DNA of 64,000 bases from Sideroxydans sp. CL21. Its GTDB lineage: Bacteria; Pseudomonadota; Gammaproteobacteria; Burkholderiales; Gallionellaceae. Below the pieces are notes generated by a model. It did not search any database. It was not told the origin of the DNA and saw only the letters and a list, made by a program, of their open reading frames with translations. Positions 40,984-50,792 of the stretch are shown piece after piece; position 1 is the stretch's first letter; each line of letters opens with the position of its first letter. Made by a program: the position numbers and the translations under genes. The stretch is taken from contig NZ_LR699166.1 in the NCBI RefSeq assembly GCF_902459525.1, positions 2,182,501 to 2,246,500 of the forward strand. Direction: 5' to 3'.

Positions 40984-42786
40984 TTATTTATCGTCCACTC
41001 GCAAGATGGCGAGGAAAGCCTCCTGCGGGATCTCCACACTACCTACCTGTTTCATGCGTTTCTTGCCCGCCTTCTGCTTTTCCAGCAGTTTTTTCTTGCG
41101 CGAAATATCCCCGCCGTAACATTTGGCCAGCACATTCTTGCGCAGAGCCTTCACGTTCTCGCGTGAAATGATATTCGCGCCAATGGCGGCTTGGATCGCC
41201 ACATCGAACATCTGGCGCGGAATCAGCTCCCGCATCTTGGCTGCCACCTCGCGTCCGCGATACATGCTGTTGGAACGGTGCACGATGATGGACAATGCAT
41301 CCACTTTTTCGCTGTTGATAAGCATATCCACCTTCACCACATCGGCCGGACGGTATTCCTTGAATTCGTAGTCCATCGATGCGTAGCCGCGCGAAACCGA
41401 TTTCAGCTTGTCGAAGAAGTCCAGCACGATCTCGGCCATCGGCATCTCGTATTGCAACAGCACTTGTTTACCGTGGTATGTCATGTCGATCTGCACACCG
41501 CGTTTTTGCGTGCACAGAGTAATGACCGAACCAACATATTCCTGCGGCATATAAAGATTGACGTGCACGATAGGCTCACGGATTTCTTCGATCTTGGATG
41601 CATCAGGCAGCTTGGACGGATTGTCCACCATCAGCATGGTACCGTCACGCTGCACCACCTCATAGACCACAGTCGGCGCGGTGGTAATCAAATCCATATC
41701 GAATTCGCGCTCCAGCCGCTCTTGCACGATCTCCATATGCAGCAATCCAAGAAAACCACAGCGGAAACCAAAACCCAGAGCCTGCGAAACTTCCGGCTCG
41801 TATTGCAGCGATGCGTCGTTTAGCTTTAGTTTCTCCAGCGAATCACGCAACGCTTCGTATTGATTGGATTCGACTGGAAACAATCCCGCAAAAACTTGCG
41901 GCTGAACCTCCTTGAAACCGGGAAGCGGACTGCTGGCCGGCTTTGCCACCAAGGTGACCGTATCGCCCACCTTGGCATCTTTCAATTCCTTGATACCGGC
42001 GATCACAAACCCCACCTGGCCGGCTGACAACGACTCCCGATTTTGCGATTTGGGAGTAAACACTCCGACATGCTCTGTCAGATGCTGCGCACCGGTCGCC
42101 ATGAGCAGTATCCTGTCTTTTGGCTTGAGCGTGCCATTCACAATGCGTACCAGCATCACCACGCCGACATAATTGTCGAACCACGAATCGATGATAAGCG
42201 CTTGCAGGGGTGCGGTGACGTCGCCTTTGGGCGGTGGCACTTTTGCGATGAGTGCATCCAGCACATCTTCTACGCCCAGTCCGGTTTTGGCCGAGCAACG
42301 CACTGCATCCTGCGCACCGATACCGATAACGTCTTCAATCTCGGCAATGGCATTCTCCGGATCTGCGGAAGGCAGGTCGATCTTGTTCAGCACAGGCACG
42401 ACTTCGACGCCCAAGTCCAGCGCGGTGTAACAGTTGGCCACGGTCTGTGCTTCCACTCCCTGTGAGGCATCCACCACCAGTAATGCGCCTTCGCAAGCCG
42501 AAAGCGAACGCGAGACTTCGTAGGAAAAGTCCACATGCCCGGGCGTATCGATCAGATTGAGGTTGTACACCTGGCCGTCGCGAGCCTTGTAGCTCAAGGC
42601 TGCCGTCTGTGCCTTGATGGTAATGCCGCGCTCGCGCTCGATATCCATTGAATCAAGTACCTGCTCTTCCATTTCGCGGTCGGACAAGCCGCCGCACAAA
42701 TGAATGATGCGGTCTGCCAGTGTGGATTTACCGTGGTCAATGTGAGCAATGATGGAGAAGTTACGGATATGCTGCATGAGGCTCAT
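40984..42786 (-). CDS. lepA: Elongation factor 4 (LepA)
   Basis: Ribosome-associated GTPase that affects elongation and ribosome biogenesis. The 600-residue length and domain order are standard: G1 AHIDHGKST (14-22), G3 DTPGHVDF, G4 NKID, then domains II-V and the LepA-specific C-terminal domain ([24 protein letters not shown]). It heads the lepA-lepB-rnc-era-recO-pdxJ-acpS-nagZ run; a 161-bp gap with a repeat-like hairpin separates it from mucD. Confidence 0.98.
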   Translation of the reverse strand: MSLMQHIRNFSIIAHIDHGKSTLADRIIHLCGGLSDREMEEQVLDSMDIERERGITIKAQTAALSYKARDGQVYNLNLIDTPGHVDFSYEVSRSLSACEGALLVVDASQGVEAQTVANCYTALDLGVEVVPVLNKIDLPSADPENAIAEIEDVIGIGAQDAVRCSAKTGLGVEDVLDALIAKVPPPKGDVTAPLQALIIDSWFDNYVGVVMLVRIVNGTLKPKDRILLMATGAQHLTEHVGVFTPKSQNRESLSAGQVGFVIAGIKELKDAKVGDTVTLVAKPASSPLPGFKEVQPQVFAGLFPVESNQYEALRDSLEKLKLNDASLQYEPEVSQALGFGFRCGFLGLLHMEIVQERLEREFDMDLITTAPTVVYEVVQRDGTMLMVDNPSKLPDASKIEEIREPIVHVNLYMPQEYVGSVITLCTQKRGVQIDMTYHGKQVLLQYEMPMAEIVLDFFDKLKSVSRGYASMDYEFKEYRPADVVKVDMLINSEKVDALSIIVHRSNSMYRGREVAAKMRELIPRQMFDVAIQAAIGANIISRENVKALRKNVLAKCYGGDISRKKKLLEKQKAGKKRMKQVGSVEIPQEAFLAILRVDDK

Positions 42787-42813
42787 ATAAAAAATCCCGC
42801 CACCTCATCCCGA

Positions 42814-42834
42814 CCTTCTCCCAGGGGGAGAAGG
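42814..42834. repeat. REP-like stem-loop between mucD and lepA
   Basis: CCTTCTCCC (42814-42822), a 3-nt loop and GGGAGAAGG (42826-42834) form a perfect 9-bp hairpin. The surrounding text (CCTCATCC before it, GGATTGAGG and GGGTG after it) resembles the dispersed repeats common in intergenic DNA of proteobacteria. No U-run, so it is not a terminator. Confidence 0.5.
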
Positions 42835-42947
42835 AGCAACCGCTTCCTCCCCGATAACAGGAGAGGATTGAGGACAGGGTGCGGCGTTTCGCAAAGCGCG
42901 GATTCTAGCCGATTTTGACGGGATACGCTGAGCAACAAGGACACTAC

Positions 42948-44345
42948 TTACTTTTCATCCAGCTTGATTGGAACATACACCGTGCCTTCACTACGGCGCA
43001 CCAGCAACGCGATATTACGTCCGCGAGGTACCTTTTTGAGCACGTCGTTGAATTGTTCGACGCTGTGTATCTCGATATTGCCAACAGCGAGGATCACATC
43101 TCCGCGCTGCAACTGGCTGCGCGCCGCTGCTCCTTTCATGTTTTCAACGATCAGGCCGCCTTCAACCTGTAGCTCAGCCTTTTGCTGGTCATTCAATTCG
43201 CTCACGACCACACCGAGCCTGGTTTCACTTTCAGACGATCCTTCCGCGCCACCATGACCGCCACCACGCTGGGCAACCGCGCTCTCGTCCTTGATTTCAC
43301 CAACCACCAATGAAACGTCCAACGTACTGCCCTTACGCCACAGCTGCACACTGACCTTGCTCCCCGGCTTGGTTGCTGCAACGATACGCGGCAAGTCGGC
43401 CGACGAGTCCACCACCTTGCCGTCAAACTTGAGAATTACATCGCTGGCACGCACACCCGCCTTCTCCGCCGGACCACCTTTTTCCACACTGGAGATTAGC
43501 GCTCCTCCCGCTTTAGGCAACCCAAACGAATCGGCCAGCTCCCGCGTCACTTCCTGAATAGTCACCCCGATACGCCCGCGCGTGACCTTGCCTGTACTTC
43601 GCAACTGGCTAACCACATCCATCGCCACGTCAATTGGAATGGAGAAGGACAACCCCATATAACCGCCGGAACGACTGTATATCTGGGAATTGATTCCAAT
43701 CACTTCGCCTTTCATATTGAACAACGGTCCGCCAGAGTTGCCGGGGTTGATCGCCACATCGGTCTGGATGAAAGGCACAAAATTTTCTTGGGGCAAAGAA
43801 CGACCTTTGGCGCTGACGATACCTGCAGTCACGCTGTTGTCGAAACCAAAAGGCGAGCCGATTGCCAGCACCCATTCGCCTACTTTGATCTGGTCTGCGT
43901 TCCCCATCGTGACTTTGGGTAACCCGCTTGCCTCAATTTTGAGCAATGCCACATCGGTACGTTTGTCGGCACCAATCACCTTGGCTTTAAATTCGCGCTT
44001 ATCGGTTAACCGCACCGTGATCTTGTCTGCATGATCCACGACATGCGCATTGGTCAGGATGTAACCATCCGAACTGATGATGAAACCGGACCCTAGCGAT
44101 TGCGACTCCTGCTCATGCGGCTCCTGGGGTGCGAAACGGCGGAAGAATTCATAAAATGGGTCGTCTTCGGGCAAATTTGGCATCCCTTGGAGCATCTGTG
44201 GCGTGTGGATAAGTTGCGTGGTGCTGACATTCACGACCGCCGCCCCTTGCTTTTCCACCAAGTCGGTGAAATCAGGCAGATTGTTTGCAACGACCGATTG
44301 TGCGAACAACCCGAACAATGCGAAAAAAAACAATTTCCTCAGCAT
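42948..44345 (-). CDS. mucD: Periplasmic serine protease MucD (DegP/HtrA family)
   Basis: Degrades misfolded envelope proteins and dampens the sigma-E response. The 465-residue protein has a signal peptide (MLRKLFFFALFGLFAQSVVA), the trypsin triad His101 (LTNAHVVD), Asp131 (RTDVALLKI) and Ser204 (GNSGGPLF), and two PDZ domains (about 265-350 and 370-460). ATG 44345 is chosen because it starts the signal peptide and has AGGAGG upstream; the longer reading to 44372 adds MIHQEDEQI. It closes the rpoE-mucA-mucB-rseC-mucD cluster. Confidence 0.95.
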   Translation of the reverse strand: MLRKLFFFALFGLFAQSVVANNLPDFTDLVEKQGAAVVNVSTTQLIHTPQMLQGMPNLPEDDPFYEFFRRFAPQEPHEQESQSLGSGFIISSDGYILTNAHVVDHADKITVRLTDKREFKAKVIGADKRTDVALLKIEASGLPKVTMGNADQIKVGEWVLAIGSPFGFDNSVTAGIVSAKGRSLPQENFVPFIQTDVAINPGNSGGPLFNMKGEVIGINSQIYSRSGGYMGLSFSIPIDVAMDVVSQLRSTGKVTRGRIGVTIQEVTRELADSFGLPKAGGALISSVEKGGPAEKAGVRASDVILKFDGKVVDSSADLPRIVAATKPGSKVSVQLWRKGSTLDVSLVVGEIKDESAVAQRGGGHGGAEGSSESETRLGVVVSELNDQQKAELQVEGGLIVENMKGAAARSQLQRGDVILAVGNIEIHSVEQFNDVLKKVPRGRNIALLVRRSEGTVYVPIKLDEK

Positions 44346-44375
44346 GATTTGCTCATCCTCCTGATGAATCAATAA

Positions 44376-44819
44376 TTAAGAAACAGACCTCGATGCAACA
44401 ATAGATGAAGCGACAGCCAGACCTACGGTGGGTGACAATCTGGCAAGAATAAAACCCAGCAACAGCCCGACAACCGCCCCGGCTGCCGCATAGGCATCAC
44501 TTCCAGCACCTTCCCCTGCCATGCTGACTCCCGCGATGCCGCCAGCCAGAAGCAGAATTAACGGCAAGACATACATCTTAATTGCGCCGCGCAACAAAAC
44601 GCCATCGGGAATGGATACCTGAATCTCGTCGCCGATCTTGGCGCTCACGTCGTTGCGAACTTTGAACTGACGGGGTTTGTTGCCGCAAAACACTTTTGTC
44701 AGAGTACCGCTCCCGCAACCGCCTTCACTGTCGCAATGGCCGCATCCACCCGTGCCTATAGGTTGCACCGAGGCATCCCCCCCATGTAACTGAATAACGA
44801 TCGCGCGCATTTCAATCAT
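44376..44819 (-). CDS. rseC: SoxR-reducing system/RseC family protein
   Basis: Inner-membrane accessory of the sigma-E system (RseC/MucC). The 147 residues have a cysteine cluster near the N terminus (Cys26, Cys29, Cys35, Cys45 in CGHC...GGCG...FCG), which could bind a metal or redox centre, followed by two membrane helices (about 75-95 and 105-125). ATG 44819 starts just after the mucB stop; an in-frame extension into mucB is rejected. The following ATG at 44810 is an alternative. Confidence 0.9.
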   Translation of the reverse strand: MIEMRAIVIQLHGGDASVQPIGTGGCGHCDSEGGCGSGTLTKVFCGNKPRQFKVRNDVSAKIGDEIQVSIPDGVLLRGAIKMYVLPLILLLAGGIAGVSMAGEGAGSDAYAAAGAVVGLLLGFILARLSPTVGLAVASSIVASRSVS

Positions 44820-44820
44820 G

Positions 44821-45807
44821 TCATTGTCCCGCGTAACGGACGGAATCGCCCACTTGAATAACAGTCCTTGCCGGGACCTCTCCAACCACCGTAATCAGGT
44901 GGTCACCAATAATACGGGTATAGACATGCGCCATCCCCTGTCCTGAAAGCCCTGAATGGCTAAATGCCGCATCCTGTATTTTTTCTATGAATACCGAGAT
45001 GCCTGCCAACCCATCGGAGAAGACCATATGAATGGCAGGTTCCTTGTTTCCCCTGAACGGGCGACGCATTTCCAGTATCTTCTTGAATCCGGGAGGCAGC
45101 GCATCAATCTGCCAGCCGCACGAACCCTCAAATAGCTCGATTTTTGGCAAAGGAGAAAGATGAAGCTCCTGTGCAATCGCTGTCGCGGAAGATTTATCCG
45201 GAGCGATCCATTTTCGATCAACTTTCCCTCCCATATCCAGCTGCACAAATGCATATTGCTCAATCACATACCCGCGATCATCCAGCACGACGGCTTTTAG
45301 CAACAATCCGGAATCGCTGTGCGCCCACATTTTTCGCGCATAACGCAAATTGTCCCGTGGCAAAAATACGACAGCATGCGCGTGATAACCGGCGACCTCA
45401 TCCTCTTCGGCCTGACTGACCGAATAATTTTCCTTCAGCAAGGATAATTGTTCTGGCAGCAACGCCGGAAACGCGCGTTTGATTTGTCGGTTTTCAACCC
45501 TGACTTTGTGACCGTCGGTGTACAGCCAAACCTGGTCGTTGTCACGAATGAGCTCTCTCTTGCTATCGCCAATGCCTTCGAGACGTTCATGTTCACCGCT
45601 TGCATCCGAAACATGCGTAATGCGCGACATTTCGACACGTCCGCCGGATTGATAAACAAACACGCCACTATAATCAGTCTGGTGCGCCGCCAGCGCCATG
45701 GTTTTCAGCCAATCTGCCTCAGTCGCTTGTACGGGATCGGCGAAAGACGGTGTAATCCCCAGCTGCAACAGCACGAAGAAAAACAGATATATGGATCGCT
45801 GCATCAT
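44821..45807 (-). CDS. mucB: Sigma-E regulatory protein MucB/RseB
   Basis: Periplasmic lipid-sensing protein that binds the anti-sigma factor and shields it from proteolysis. The 328-residue protein has a signal peptide (MMQRSIYLFFFVLLQLG...SFA) and the two RseB domains: an N domain starting at ADWLKTMALAAHQTDYSGVF and a C domain containing LPPGFKKI, HMVFSDGLAGISVFIE and HLITVVGEVP. ATG 45807 is chosen; GTG 45816 would overlap the mucA stop by one base and add only three residues. Confidence 0.94.
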   Translation of the reverse strand: MMQRSIYLFFFVLLQLGITPSFADPVQATEADWLKTMALAAHQTDYSGVFVYQSGGRVEMSRITHVSDASGEHERLEGIGDSKRELIRDNDQVWLYTDGHKVRVENRQIKRAFPALLPEQLSLLKENYSVSQAEEDEVAGYHAHAVVFLPRDNLRYARKMWAHSDSGLLLKAVVLDDRGYVIEQYAFVQLDMGGKVDRKWIAPDKSSATAIAQELHLSPLPKIELFEGSCGWQIDALPPGFKKILEMRRPFRGNKEPAIHMVFSDGLAGISVFIEKIQDAAFSHSGLSGQGMAHVYTRIIGDHLITVVGEVPARTVIQVGDSVRYAGQ

Positions 45808-45815
45808 TCTATGCA

Positions 45816-46295
45816 CTATCGACCTGCCACCGCGTGTATGTAAGAAGCAGCGCCATGTATATCCGCACTGGGAGAAAACTCTTGATGTGCCATCAAGTAA
45901 TCGTCAGCTTGAGACGAAGCGGGTCTTATGGCGGAAATAGTATCCGGTTGCATGGAAGCAACCTTGGGTGCCGGTTCATTTCCAACCTGAAGCGACAACC
46001 AAGCAACCAAAGCCAGTGCCATCACGGAAGCAACGGCAGAAAGTGCGAAATTTCGGACACGCTGGGTAGTACGCTTATAGGGAGCAATCACGGTAGGTTC
46101 GGCTTGCAATCGCTCATGAAAGGATTTTTGGAAACCTTTGCAGATGTGGTCCGGTTGTCGCAGTGCATCGCCAATCAGATGATAGTTCTCCCAATCATGC
46201 CGAATCTCCGGATGTCGTTTGAGCTTGTCCAGAAAGGCATCCGCCTGATCCTCGAACATCTCACCGTCCATCAATGCCGAAATTTCCTGTTTCAT
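45816..46295 (-). CDS. mucA: Anti-sigma-E factor MucA/RseA
   Basis: Membrane-spanning inhibitor of RpoE. The 159 residues have the N-terminal RseA domain (MKQEISALMDGE, then WENYHLIGDALR), one membrane helix (about residues 84-104, FALSAVASVMALALVAWLSL) and a periplasmic tail of about 55 residues that MucB would bind. ATG 46295 has AGGTGG at proper distance; it lies two bases past the rpoE stop. Confidence 0.93.
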   Translation of the reverse strand: MKQEISALMDGEMFEDQADAFLDKLKRHPEIRHDWENYHLIGDALRQPDHICKGFQKSFHERLQAEPTVIAPYKRTTQRVRNFALSAVASVMALALVAWLSLQVGNEPAPKVASMQPDTISAIRPASSQADDYLMAHQEFSPSADIHGAASYIHAVAGR

Positions 46296-46297
46296 AT

Positions 46298-46897
46298 TTA
46301 CCACCTTGTATTTTCACTCGTACCCAACAAAGGACGCAGATTGGTTGCAATCGCCTCGCGTGCCCTGAAAATTCTCGACCTGACGGTTCCAATCGGACAA
46401 TCCATTACCGCCGCGATCTCCTCATAACTCAACCCCTCAATCTCGCGCAATGTCAAAGCAGTACGCAAGTCATCAGGCAGTTCCTGCAACGAAGAGTTCA
46501 CCACTTCCACTACTTGCTTGCTCATCAACTCATTTTCGGGCGTCGCCACTTCATGCAACAGCGCAGCATCCTCGAAATCTTCAGCTTCATCCGCGTCGAA
46601 CGGGGTGCTTGTCGGCGCTCTCCGACCTTGAGCTACCAGATGATTCTTGGCGGTATTGATACCGATCCGGTATAACCAAGTGTAAAACGCGCTATCCCCG
46701 CGAAATGAAGGCAAAGCGCGATACGCCTTGATGAATGCATCCTGGGTCACATCCTCTGCCTCAGCTGCATTGCGCACAAAACGCGAGATCAGGCGCCCCA
46801 GACGACGCTGATATTTCGCCACCAGCAACTCGAACGCATGCTTGTCGCCGCGTTGCGCACGTTCCACCAGTTGCTGATCGACCTCCCTGTCACCCAT
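46298..46897 (-). CDS. rpoE: Extracytoplasmic-function sigma factor RpoE (AlgU)
   Basis: Sigma factor of the envelope-stress response. The 199 residues match the RpoE/AlgU subtype: region 2 with QRRLGRLISRFV, AEAEDVTQDAFIKAYRALPSFRGDSAFYTWLYRI, and region 4 with LTLREIEGLSYEEIAAVMDCPIGTVRSRIFRAR (written here as adjoining motifs). It heads the cluster and diverges from nadB, an arrangement also seen in enterobacteria. A sigma-E-like promoter about 95 bp upstream suggests positive autoregulation. Confidence 0.97.
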   Translation of the reverse strand: MGDREVDQQLVERAQRGDKHAFELLVAKYQRRLGRLISRFVRNAAEAEDVTQDAFIKAYRALPSFRGDSAFYTWLYRIGINTAKNHLVAQGRRAPTSTPFDADEAEDFEDAALLHEVATPENELMSKQVVEVVNSSLQELPDDLRTALTLREIEGLSYEEIAAVMDCPIGTVRSRIFRAREAIATNLRPLLGTSENTRW

Positions 46898-46921
46898 TCC
46901 GTTTCCCGGTTTTATTGATCT

Positions 46922-46941
46922 GAACCGCCTACAAGCGGTTC
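46922..46941. promoter_or_regulatory. Inverted repeat in the rpoE leader
   Basis: GAACCGC (46922-46928) and GCGGTTC (46935-46941), a perfect 7-bp repeat with a 6-nt spacer, located 25 bp upstream of the rpoE start and downstream of both candidate promoters. It could be an mRNA hairpin limiting rpoE translation or a regulator site. A TATACT (46950-46945, minus strand) just upstream may be a housekeeping -10. Confidence 0.4.
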
Positions 46942-46991
46942 GTCAGTATAACCGGATGGATACACAAACGTCAGCTTTGCCAGTCACGGAA

Positions 46992-47018
46992 ATTGACAGT
47001 CATTGAAGAAATAAGTTC
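46992..47018 (-). promoter_or_regulatory. rpoE: Candidate sigma-E promoter of rpoE
   Basis: On the minus strand, GAACTT (47018-47013), a 16-bp spacer and TCAAT (46996-46992). The -35 is the exact sigma-E consensus and the spacer is right; the -10 keeps only the leading TC of TCTGA. Position about 95 bp upstream of rpoE fits autoregulation. Confidence 0.45.
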
Positions 47019-47088
47019 ACTCTTTAATGATAGCCCACCCAAGTTTGATATAGTTCGCCAAATAGACAATCAAACTGGACAAAGCAAC

Positions 47089-48678
47089 GTGTTGCGTTTC
47101 GATACTCTCATCATAGGTAGCGGACTGGCTGGCCTGTCCCTCGCGCTCAAACTGGCTGACCGGCAAAAAGTCGCCGTGATCACCAAAAAATCACTTCTGG
47201 ACGGTGCCAGTGCCTGGGCTCAGGGTGGAATTGCCGCAGTACTTTCCCCCGAAGATTCGCTGGAAGAACATATCCATGACACCCTGATCGCCGGAGCTGG
47301 ATTATGCGACCCCCAAACCACCCGCTTCGTGGTCGAGCATGGTGCTACGGCCATAGACTGGCTTATAGCCCAAGGGGTCCCCTTCACTCGCGACCCCGGC
47401 TCTGACAATGGCTACCACCTCACACGGGAGGGCGGACATAGCCATCGCCGCATCATCCATGCCGCCGATGCCACCGGTCAAGCCGTACAAGACACAATTG
47501 CAGCCAAGGCGCGCATCCATCCCAATATCACATTGCTGGAACGCTATATCGCCATCGACCTCATCACCGGCAGTAAATTGGGGCAAGACGAAAATCGCGC
47601 CTATGGCGCTTACGCCCTGAACAGTCTGAGCGGTGAAGTGATTACCATTGAGGCTCAGAACACGGTTCTCGCCACCGGCGGTGCCGGCAAGGTCTATCTG
47701 TACACCACCAATCCGGACACAGCTACCGGAGACGGGATCGCTATGGGCTGGCGCGCTGGCTGCCGTGTCTCCAACATGGAGTTCATCCAGTTCCACCCCA
47801 CCTGCCTCTACCACCCTCACGCAAAATCCTTCCTCATCAGTGAAGCGGTGCGCGGTGAAGGCGGCACATTAAAATTGCCCGACGGCACACGATTCATGCC
47901 TTGGCACGACGAACGTGCCGAACTGGCGCCGCGTGATGTCGTGGCCCGCGCCATCGACTTCGAGATGAAGAAACGCGGACTGGATTGCGTCTATCTGGAT
48001 ATTTCACATCAGCCTCTGGAGTTCTTGCAAGAGCATTTCCCGACTATCTATACGCGCTGCCTCGCGCTCGGAATAGACATTTCCAAACAACCGATCCCCG
48101 TCGTTCCGGCGGTGCATTTCACTTGCGGCGGGCTGATGACCGACCTGCATGGACGCACCGATGTTAATGGGCTTTACGCGATAGGCGAGACCGCATGCAC
48201 CGGATTGCACGGTGCCAATCGCCTGGCCAGCAATTCGCTGCTGGAATGTCTGGTGTTCGCCGAATCTGCTTCGCGAGACATCCTGGGCAAGTCACCCGTA
48301 AAAATCCCCAAACTGCCGCAATGGGATGAAAGCCAGGTGACGGATGCAGACGAAACCGTGGTGATTTCTCATAACTGGGACGAGCTGCGCCGCTTCATGT
48401 GGGACTACGTCGGCATCGTTCGCACCACAAAACGGTTACAGCGTGCGCAACACCGCATCAAACTGCTGCACGAGGAAATCAACGAGTATTACAGCAACTT
48501 CCATATCAGCGCCGATCTGTTGGAATTACGCAACCTCGTATTAACAGCCGACCTCATCGTGCAAAGTGCGCTGTCCCGCCACGAAAGTCGCGGATTGCAC
48601 TTCAGCAAGGATTATCCGCAGATGCTGCCTGAAGCGCTGCCAACCGTGCTGACACCGCGAAGTTATGCCGCCGCTTGA
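47089..48678 (+). CDS. nadB: L-aspartate oxidase NadB
   Basis: FAD enzyme making iminoaspartate, the first step of NAD synthesis. The protein shows FAD-binding [24 protein letters not shown], the family hallmark [10 protein letters not shown](L/I)[14 protein letters not shown] and [21 protein letters not shown] 47089 ([10 protein letters not shown], 529 residues) is preferred: it places the FAD loop at residues 10-15 as in homologues. The open frame reaches a TTG at 46993, but those extra 32 residues are polar, unlike the family, and would overlap the candidate rpoE promoter. nadA and nadC are not nearby. Confidence 0.95.
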   Translation: MLRFDTLIIGSGLAGLSLALKLADRQKVAVITKKSLLDGASAWAQGGIAAVLSPEDSLEEHIHDTLIAGAGLCDPQTTRFVVEHGATAIDWLIAQGVPFTRDPGSDNGYHLTREGGHSHRRIIHAADATGQAVQDTIAAKARIHPNITLLERYIAIDLITGSKLGQDENRAYGAYALNSLSGEVITIEAQNTVLATGGAGKVYLYTTNPDTATGDGIAMGWRAGCRVSNMEFIQFHPTCLYHPHAKSFLISEAVRGEGGTLKLPDGTRFMPWHDERAELAPRDVVARAIDFEMKKRGLDCVYLDISHQPLEFLQEHFPTIYTRCLALGIDISKQPIPVVPAVHFTCGGLMTDLHGRTDVNGLYAIGETACTGLHGANRLASNSLLECLVFAESASRDILGKSPVKIPKLPQWDESQVTDADETVVISHNWDELRRFMWDYVGIVRTTKRLQRAQHRIKLLHEEINEYYSNFHISADLLELRNLVLTADLIVQSALSRHESRGLHFSKDYPQMLPEALPTVLTPRSYAAA

Positions 48679-49112
48679 TTGTCCGCATCGCCCCATCTCA
48701 ACAAAACGCGCAAACGGCGAAAACTTTCCGCTCCCATCGTGTCCAGCATGATCACTACGCTGCGCCCCCCGTGCAGCTCATTCCTTGCAACATTCAGGAT
48801 GACAACATAGGGAGTCACCAAGGAATCACCGGATAACCTGAACGTCAAATGACTGCCATTGCGCAATACCAAAACAATCTCTTCGCCATCTTCCAACCGT
48901 AACGCAACGCAGGAATTTCCCATGCGCAAGCCTGCATCAAACAACAGGCAATAGCCGCCCCACCACAACACGATCATTGACAGGACGAGCAACACAAGTC
49001 CAGGAAAGGGCAGCAACCATATAGAAACAAGCGTTGACAGACACAGGATGAGAAAAAACAAAGCCAAAGTACGGGATGGGCGCAACTTGAAATGACGCTG
49101 CATTCCGGTCAT
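48663..49112 (-). CDS. YgfX/CptA-like small membrane protein
   Basis: A 149-residue protein with two adjacent membrane helices (about 14-35 and 37-58) followed by a short beta-rich cytoplasmic domain ([32 protein letters not shown] near the end). This is the architecture of the YgfX family, described in E. coli as a membrane toxin acting on the division/cytoskeleton proteins. Location beside nadB-rpoE is usual for the beta/gamma version. The 3' end overlaps nadB tail to tail by 16 bp. ATG 49103 ([10 protein letters not shown]) is a plausible alternative start with a better-spaced AGGA. No YgfY-type antitoxin gene is adjacent. Confidence 0.75.
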   Translation of the reverse strand: MTGMQRHFKLRPSRTLALFFLILCLSTLVSIWLLPFPGLVLLVLSMIVLWWGGYCLLFDAGLRMGNSCVALRLEDGEEIVLVLRNGSHLTFRLSGDSLVTPYVVILNVARNELHGGRSVVIMLDTMGAESFRRLRVLLRWGDADNQAAA

Positions 49113-49125
49113 TTCCTGAAGTCAG

Positions 49126-50340
49126 CTAAAACAGCAGTGCGGAGATCAGCCCGATGAGGATCAGGGCGACAATAGCCATCAACAAAATTCCTCCACTCCT
49201 GGAGGGGCGCGTCTCTGCAGCCGGATGTGCCGGGTTATTCAGGGTGCGCTTGCTGAACACCGGGGCCTGTGGCGCGGCCCGATTGATTTCCTCGATGCTG
49301 GGACGCGCCATTTTGAAGGTCTTGGACAATTCGTCCACATCTTCCTGACTGGCCGTCATTGCAGCCAAGCGCATCGTTGCTGCAGCGGAATCAAATGAAG
49401 GCGACAATCTCATCGTCACGCCAGGATCGGATTCATCGCCAGAGTCCACTCCCGGGACATCATCTGTCGCAGATGCAGCGCTGACAGGCTTGGGTACATC
49501 TGCAGAAAACACGCTGCTCGGTATGGTACCTCTGCAGGCACGGAGATCATTCGCCAAATCTCTGGCGTTCTGGTAGCGGTTTTCCACGTCTTTAGCCAGT
49601 GCCTTGGCCACGATGAAATTGAGCATCTCAGGCACTGCAGGATTCAAGGATTTCGGCGGCTGGGGGATTGCATTCAAGGTCTGATACATGATCGCATTCA
49701 CGTTCTCGCCCGTGAATGCAGGTTGTCCGGTCAACATCTCGTACAACATCACACCCAGCGAGAAAATATCGGAGCGCTGATCGGTCAATTTGCCCATGAC
49801 CTGCTCTGGAGACATGTATTTCGGCGAACCGAGAACCATGCCTGTCTGGGTACGCACCCCGGCAGATGCCATGCGCGCAATGCCGAAGTCGGTGATTTTG
49901 ACCTGGCAGTCCCGGCCCACCATGATATTTGAAGGCTTGATGTCGCGGTGAATGATGCCGTGTTCGTGCGCATAGGCCAGCCCCATTGCCACTTGTGTCA
50001 CGATATCGAGCACTTGGTCGACCGGCAACAACTTGTCGTCATTGAGGATGTCGCGCAACTCCCGGCCTTGCAGGAATTCCATCGCGATATAGGCGATATC
50101 TCCGCTACGGCCCACGTCGTATATGGTGACGATATTGGGATGACTAAGCCGGCCGGCCGCCTTGGCCTCCTGGTAGAACCGCGCTTCATATTCATCGCGC
50201 TCTTCCTGCGCAAGACTCAGGGTGATGGTCTTGATTGCAACAATGCGGTCGATCAGCGGGTCGGTTGCCTTGTATACGACACCCATTGCCCCCTGGCCGA
50301 GCTCACCGACAACCTCATAACGCCCCAAATGACTGATCAT
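49126..50340 (-). CDS. Tail-anchored Ser/Thr protein kinase (Hanks type)
   Basis: A 404-residue eukaryotic-like kinase: glycine loop GQGAMG (15-20), Lys37, Glu59, catalytic HRDIKPSN (131-138), DFG (151-153) and the activation segment GSPKYMSPEQ, so it should be active. After the kinase (about 8-265) comes a Ser/Pro/Asp-rich linker and a single C-terminal membrane helix (384-403) with no extracellular domain, hence a tail anchor. It is followed downstream by the YgfX-like gene and preceded by a lipoprotein and a cyclase gene in the same direction. Threonines in the linker (VTMRLSP, ATMRLA) look like FHA-type phosphosites. Confidence 0.94.
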   Translation of the reverse strand: MISHLGRYEVVGELGQGAMGVVYKATDPLIDRIVAIKTITLSLAQEERDEYEARFYQEAKAAGRLSHPNIVTIYDVGRSGDIAYIAMEFLQGRELRDILNDDKLLPVDQVLDIVTQVAMGLAYAHEHGIIHRDIKPSNIMVGRDCQVKITDFGIARMASAGVRTQTGMVLGSPKYMSPEQVMGKLTDQRSDIFSLGVMLYEMLTGQPAFTGENVNAIMYQTLNAIPQPPKSLNPAVPEMLNFIVAKALAKDVENRYQNARDLANDLRACRGTIPSSVFSADVPKPVSAASATDDVPGVDSGDESDPGVTMRLSPSFDSAAATMRLAAMTASQEDVDELSKTFKMARPSIEEINRAAPQAPVFSKRTLNNPAHPAAETRPSRSGGILLMAIVALILIGLISALLF

Positions 50341-50358
50341 ATTTCCCGCGAGGATAGT

Positions 50359-50778
50359 TTATTTTTTGAATTTTGCCTTGGCACTGCGAAACACTGGCCC
50401 CCAAACCGGATGACCCGCCTCAGCCGGGGTCAGCTCGAAATTCGGATTCAAAAGCAGCGCTTTCCGGAATGCCTCATAGCACATCTTCTCCCTCCCTGAA
50501 ACGCAATCGATGAACGCGATATATTTATATGCGCTCACTTTATCATCCCTATCGGCCAGCTTTGTTTGCAGCACATTGTTCAATGCCTCCACCGAGGCAA
50601 TATAGTTTCCATCTTCGTAGTTCTCGACACCCTTGCTCAACTTATGGCTGGCAGTCCTGTTGTACCACCAACACTCGTCGCAAGAATTCAGCTCCTGGCA
50701 GCCACTCAGGAGCCAAATAACAACCACTCCCAGCAACGCATTGCGGCAACCCGACATCCAAACACTCCAGTTCTTCAC
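50359..50778 (-). CDS. TPR-like lipoprotein, TssQ-type
   Basis: A 139-residue outer- or inner-membrane lipoprotein: signal helix, lipobox LLSGC with Cys27, then a TPR-like stretch (GVENYEDGNYIASVEALNNVL, AYKYIAFIDCVSGREKMCYEAF) ending in the conserved GHPVWGPVFR. From memory this tail is the hallmark of lipoproteins annotated as TssQ, associated with type VI secretion in betaproteobacteria. No T6SS gene is in the window. It lies between the kinase and the cyclase genes, 14-18 bp from each, so the three form one unit. Confidence 0.75.
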   Translation of the reverse strand: MKNWSVWMSGCRNALLGVVVIWLLSGCQELNSCDECWWYNRTASHKLSKGVENYEDGNYIASVEALNNVLQTKLADRDDKVSAYKYIAFIDCVSGREKMCYEAFRKALLLNPNFELTPAEAGHPVWGPVFRSAKAKFKK

Positions 50779-50792
50779 AAACGCAAAAATCG

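Noticed and set aside
46993-47088. N-terminal extension of nadB from a TTG
   Set aside because: Adds 32 polar residues not expected in NadB and would run through the candidate rpoE promoter; GTG 47089 puts the FAD loop at the normal place.
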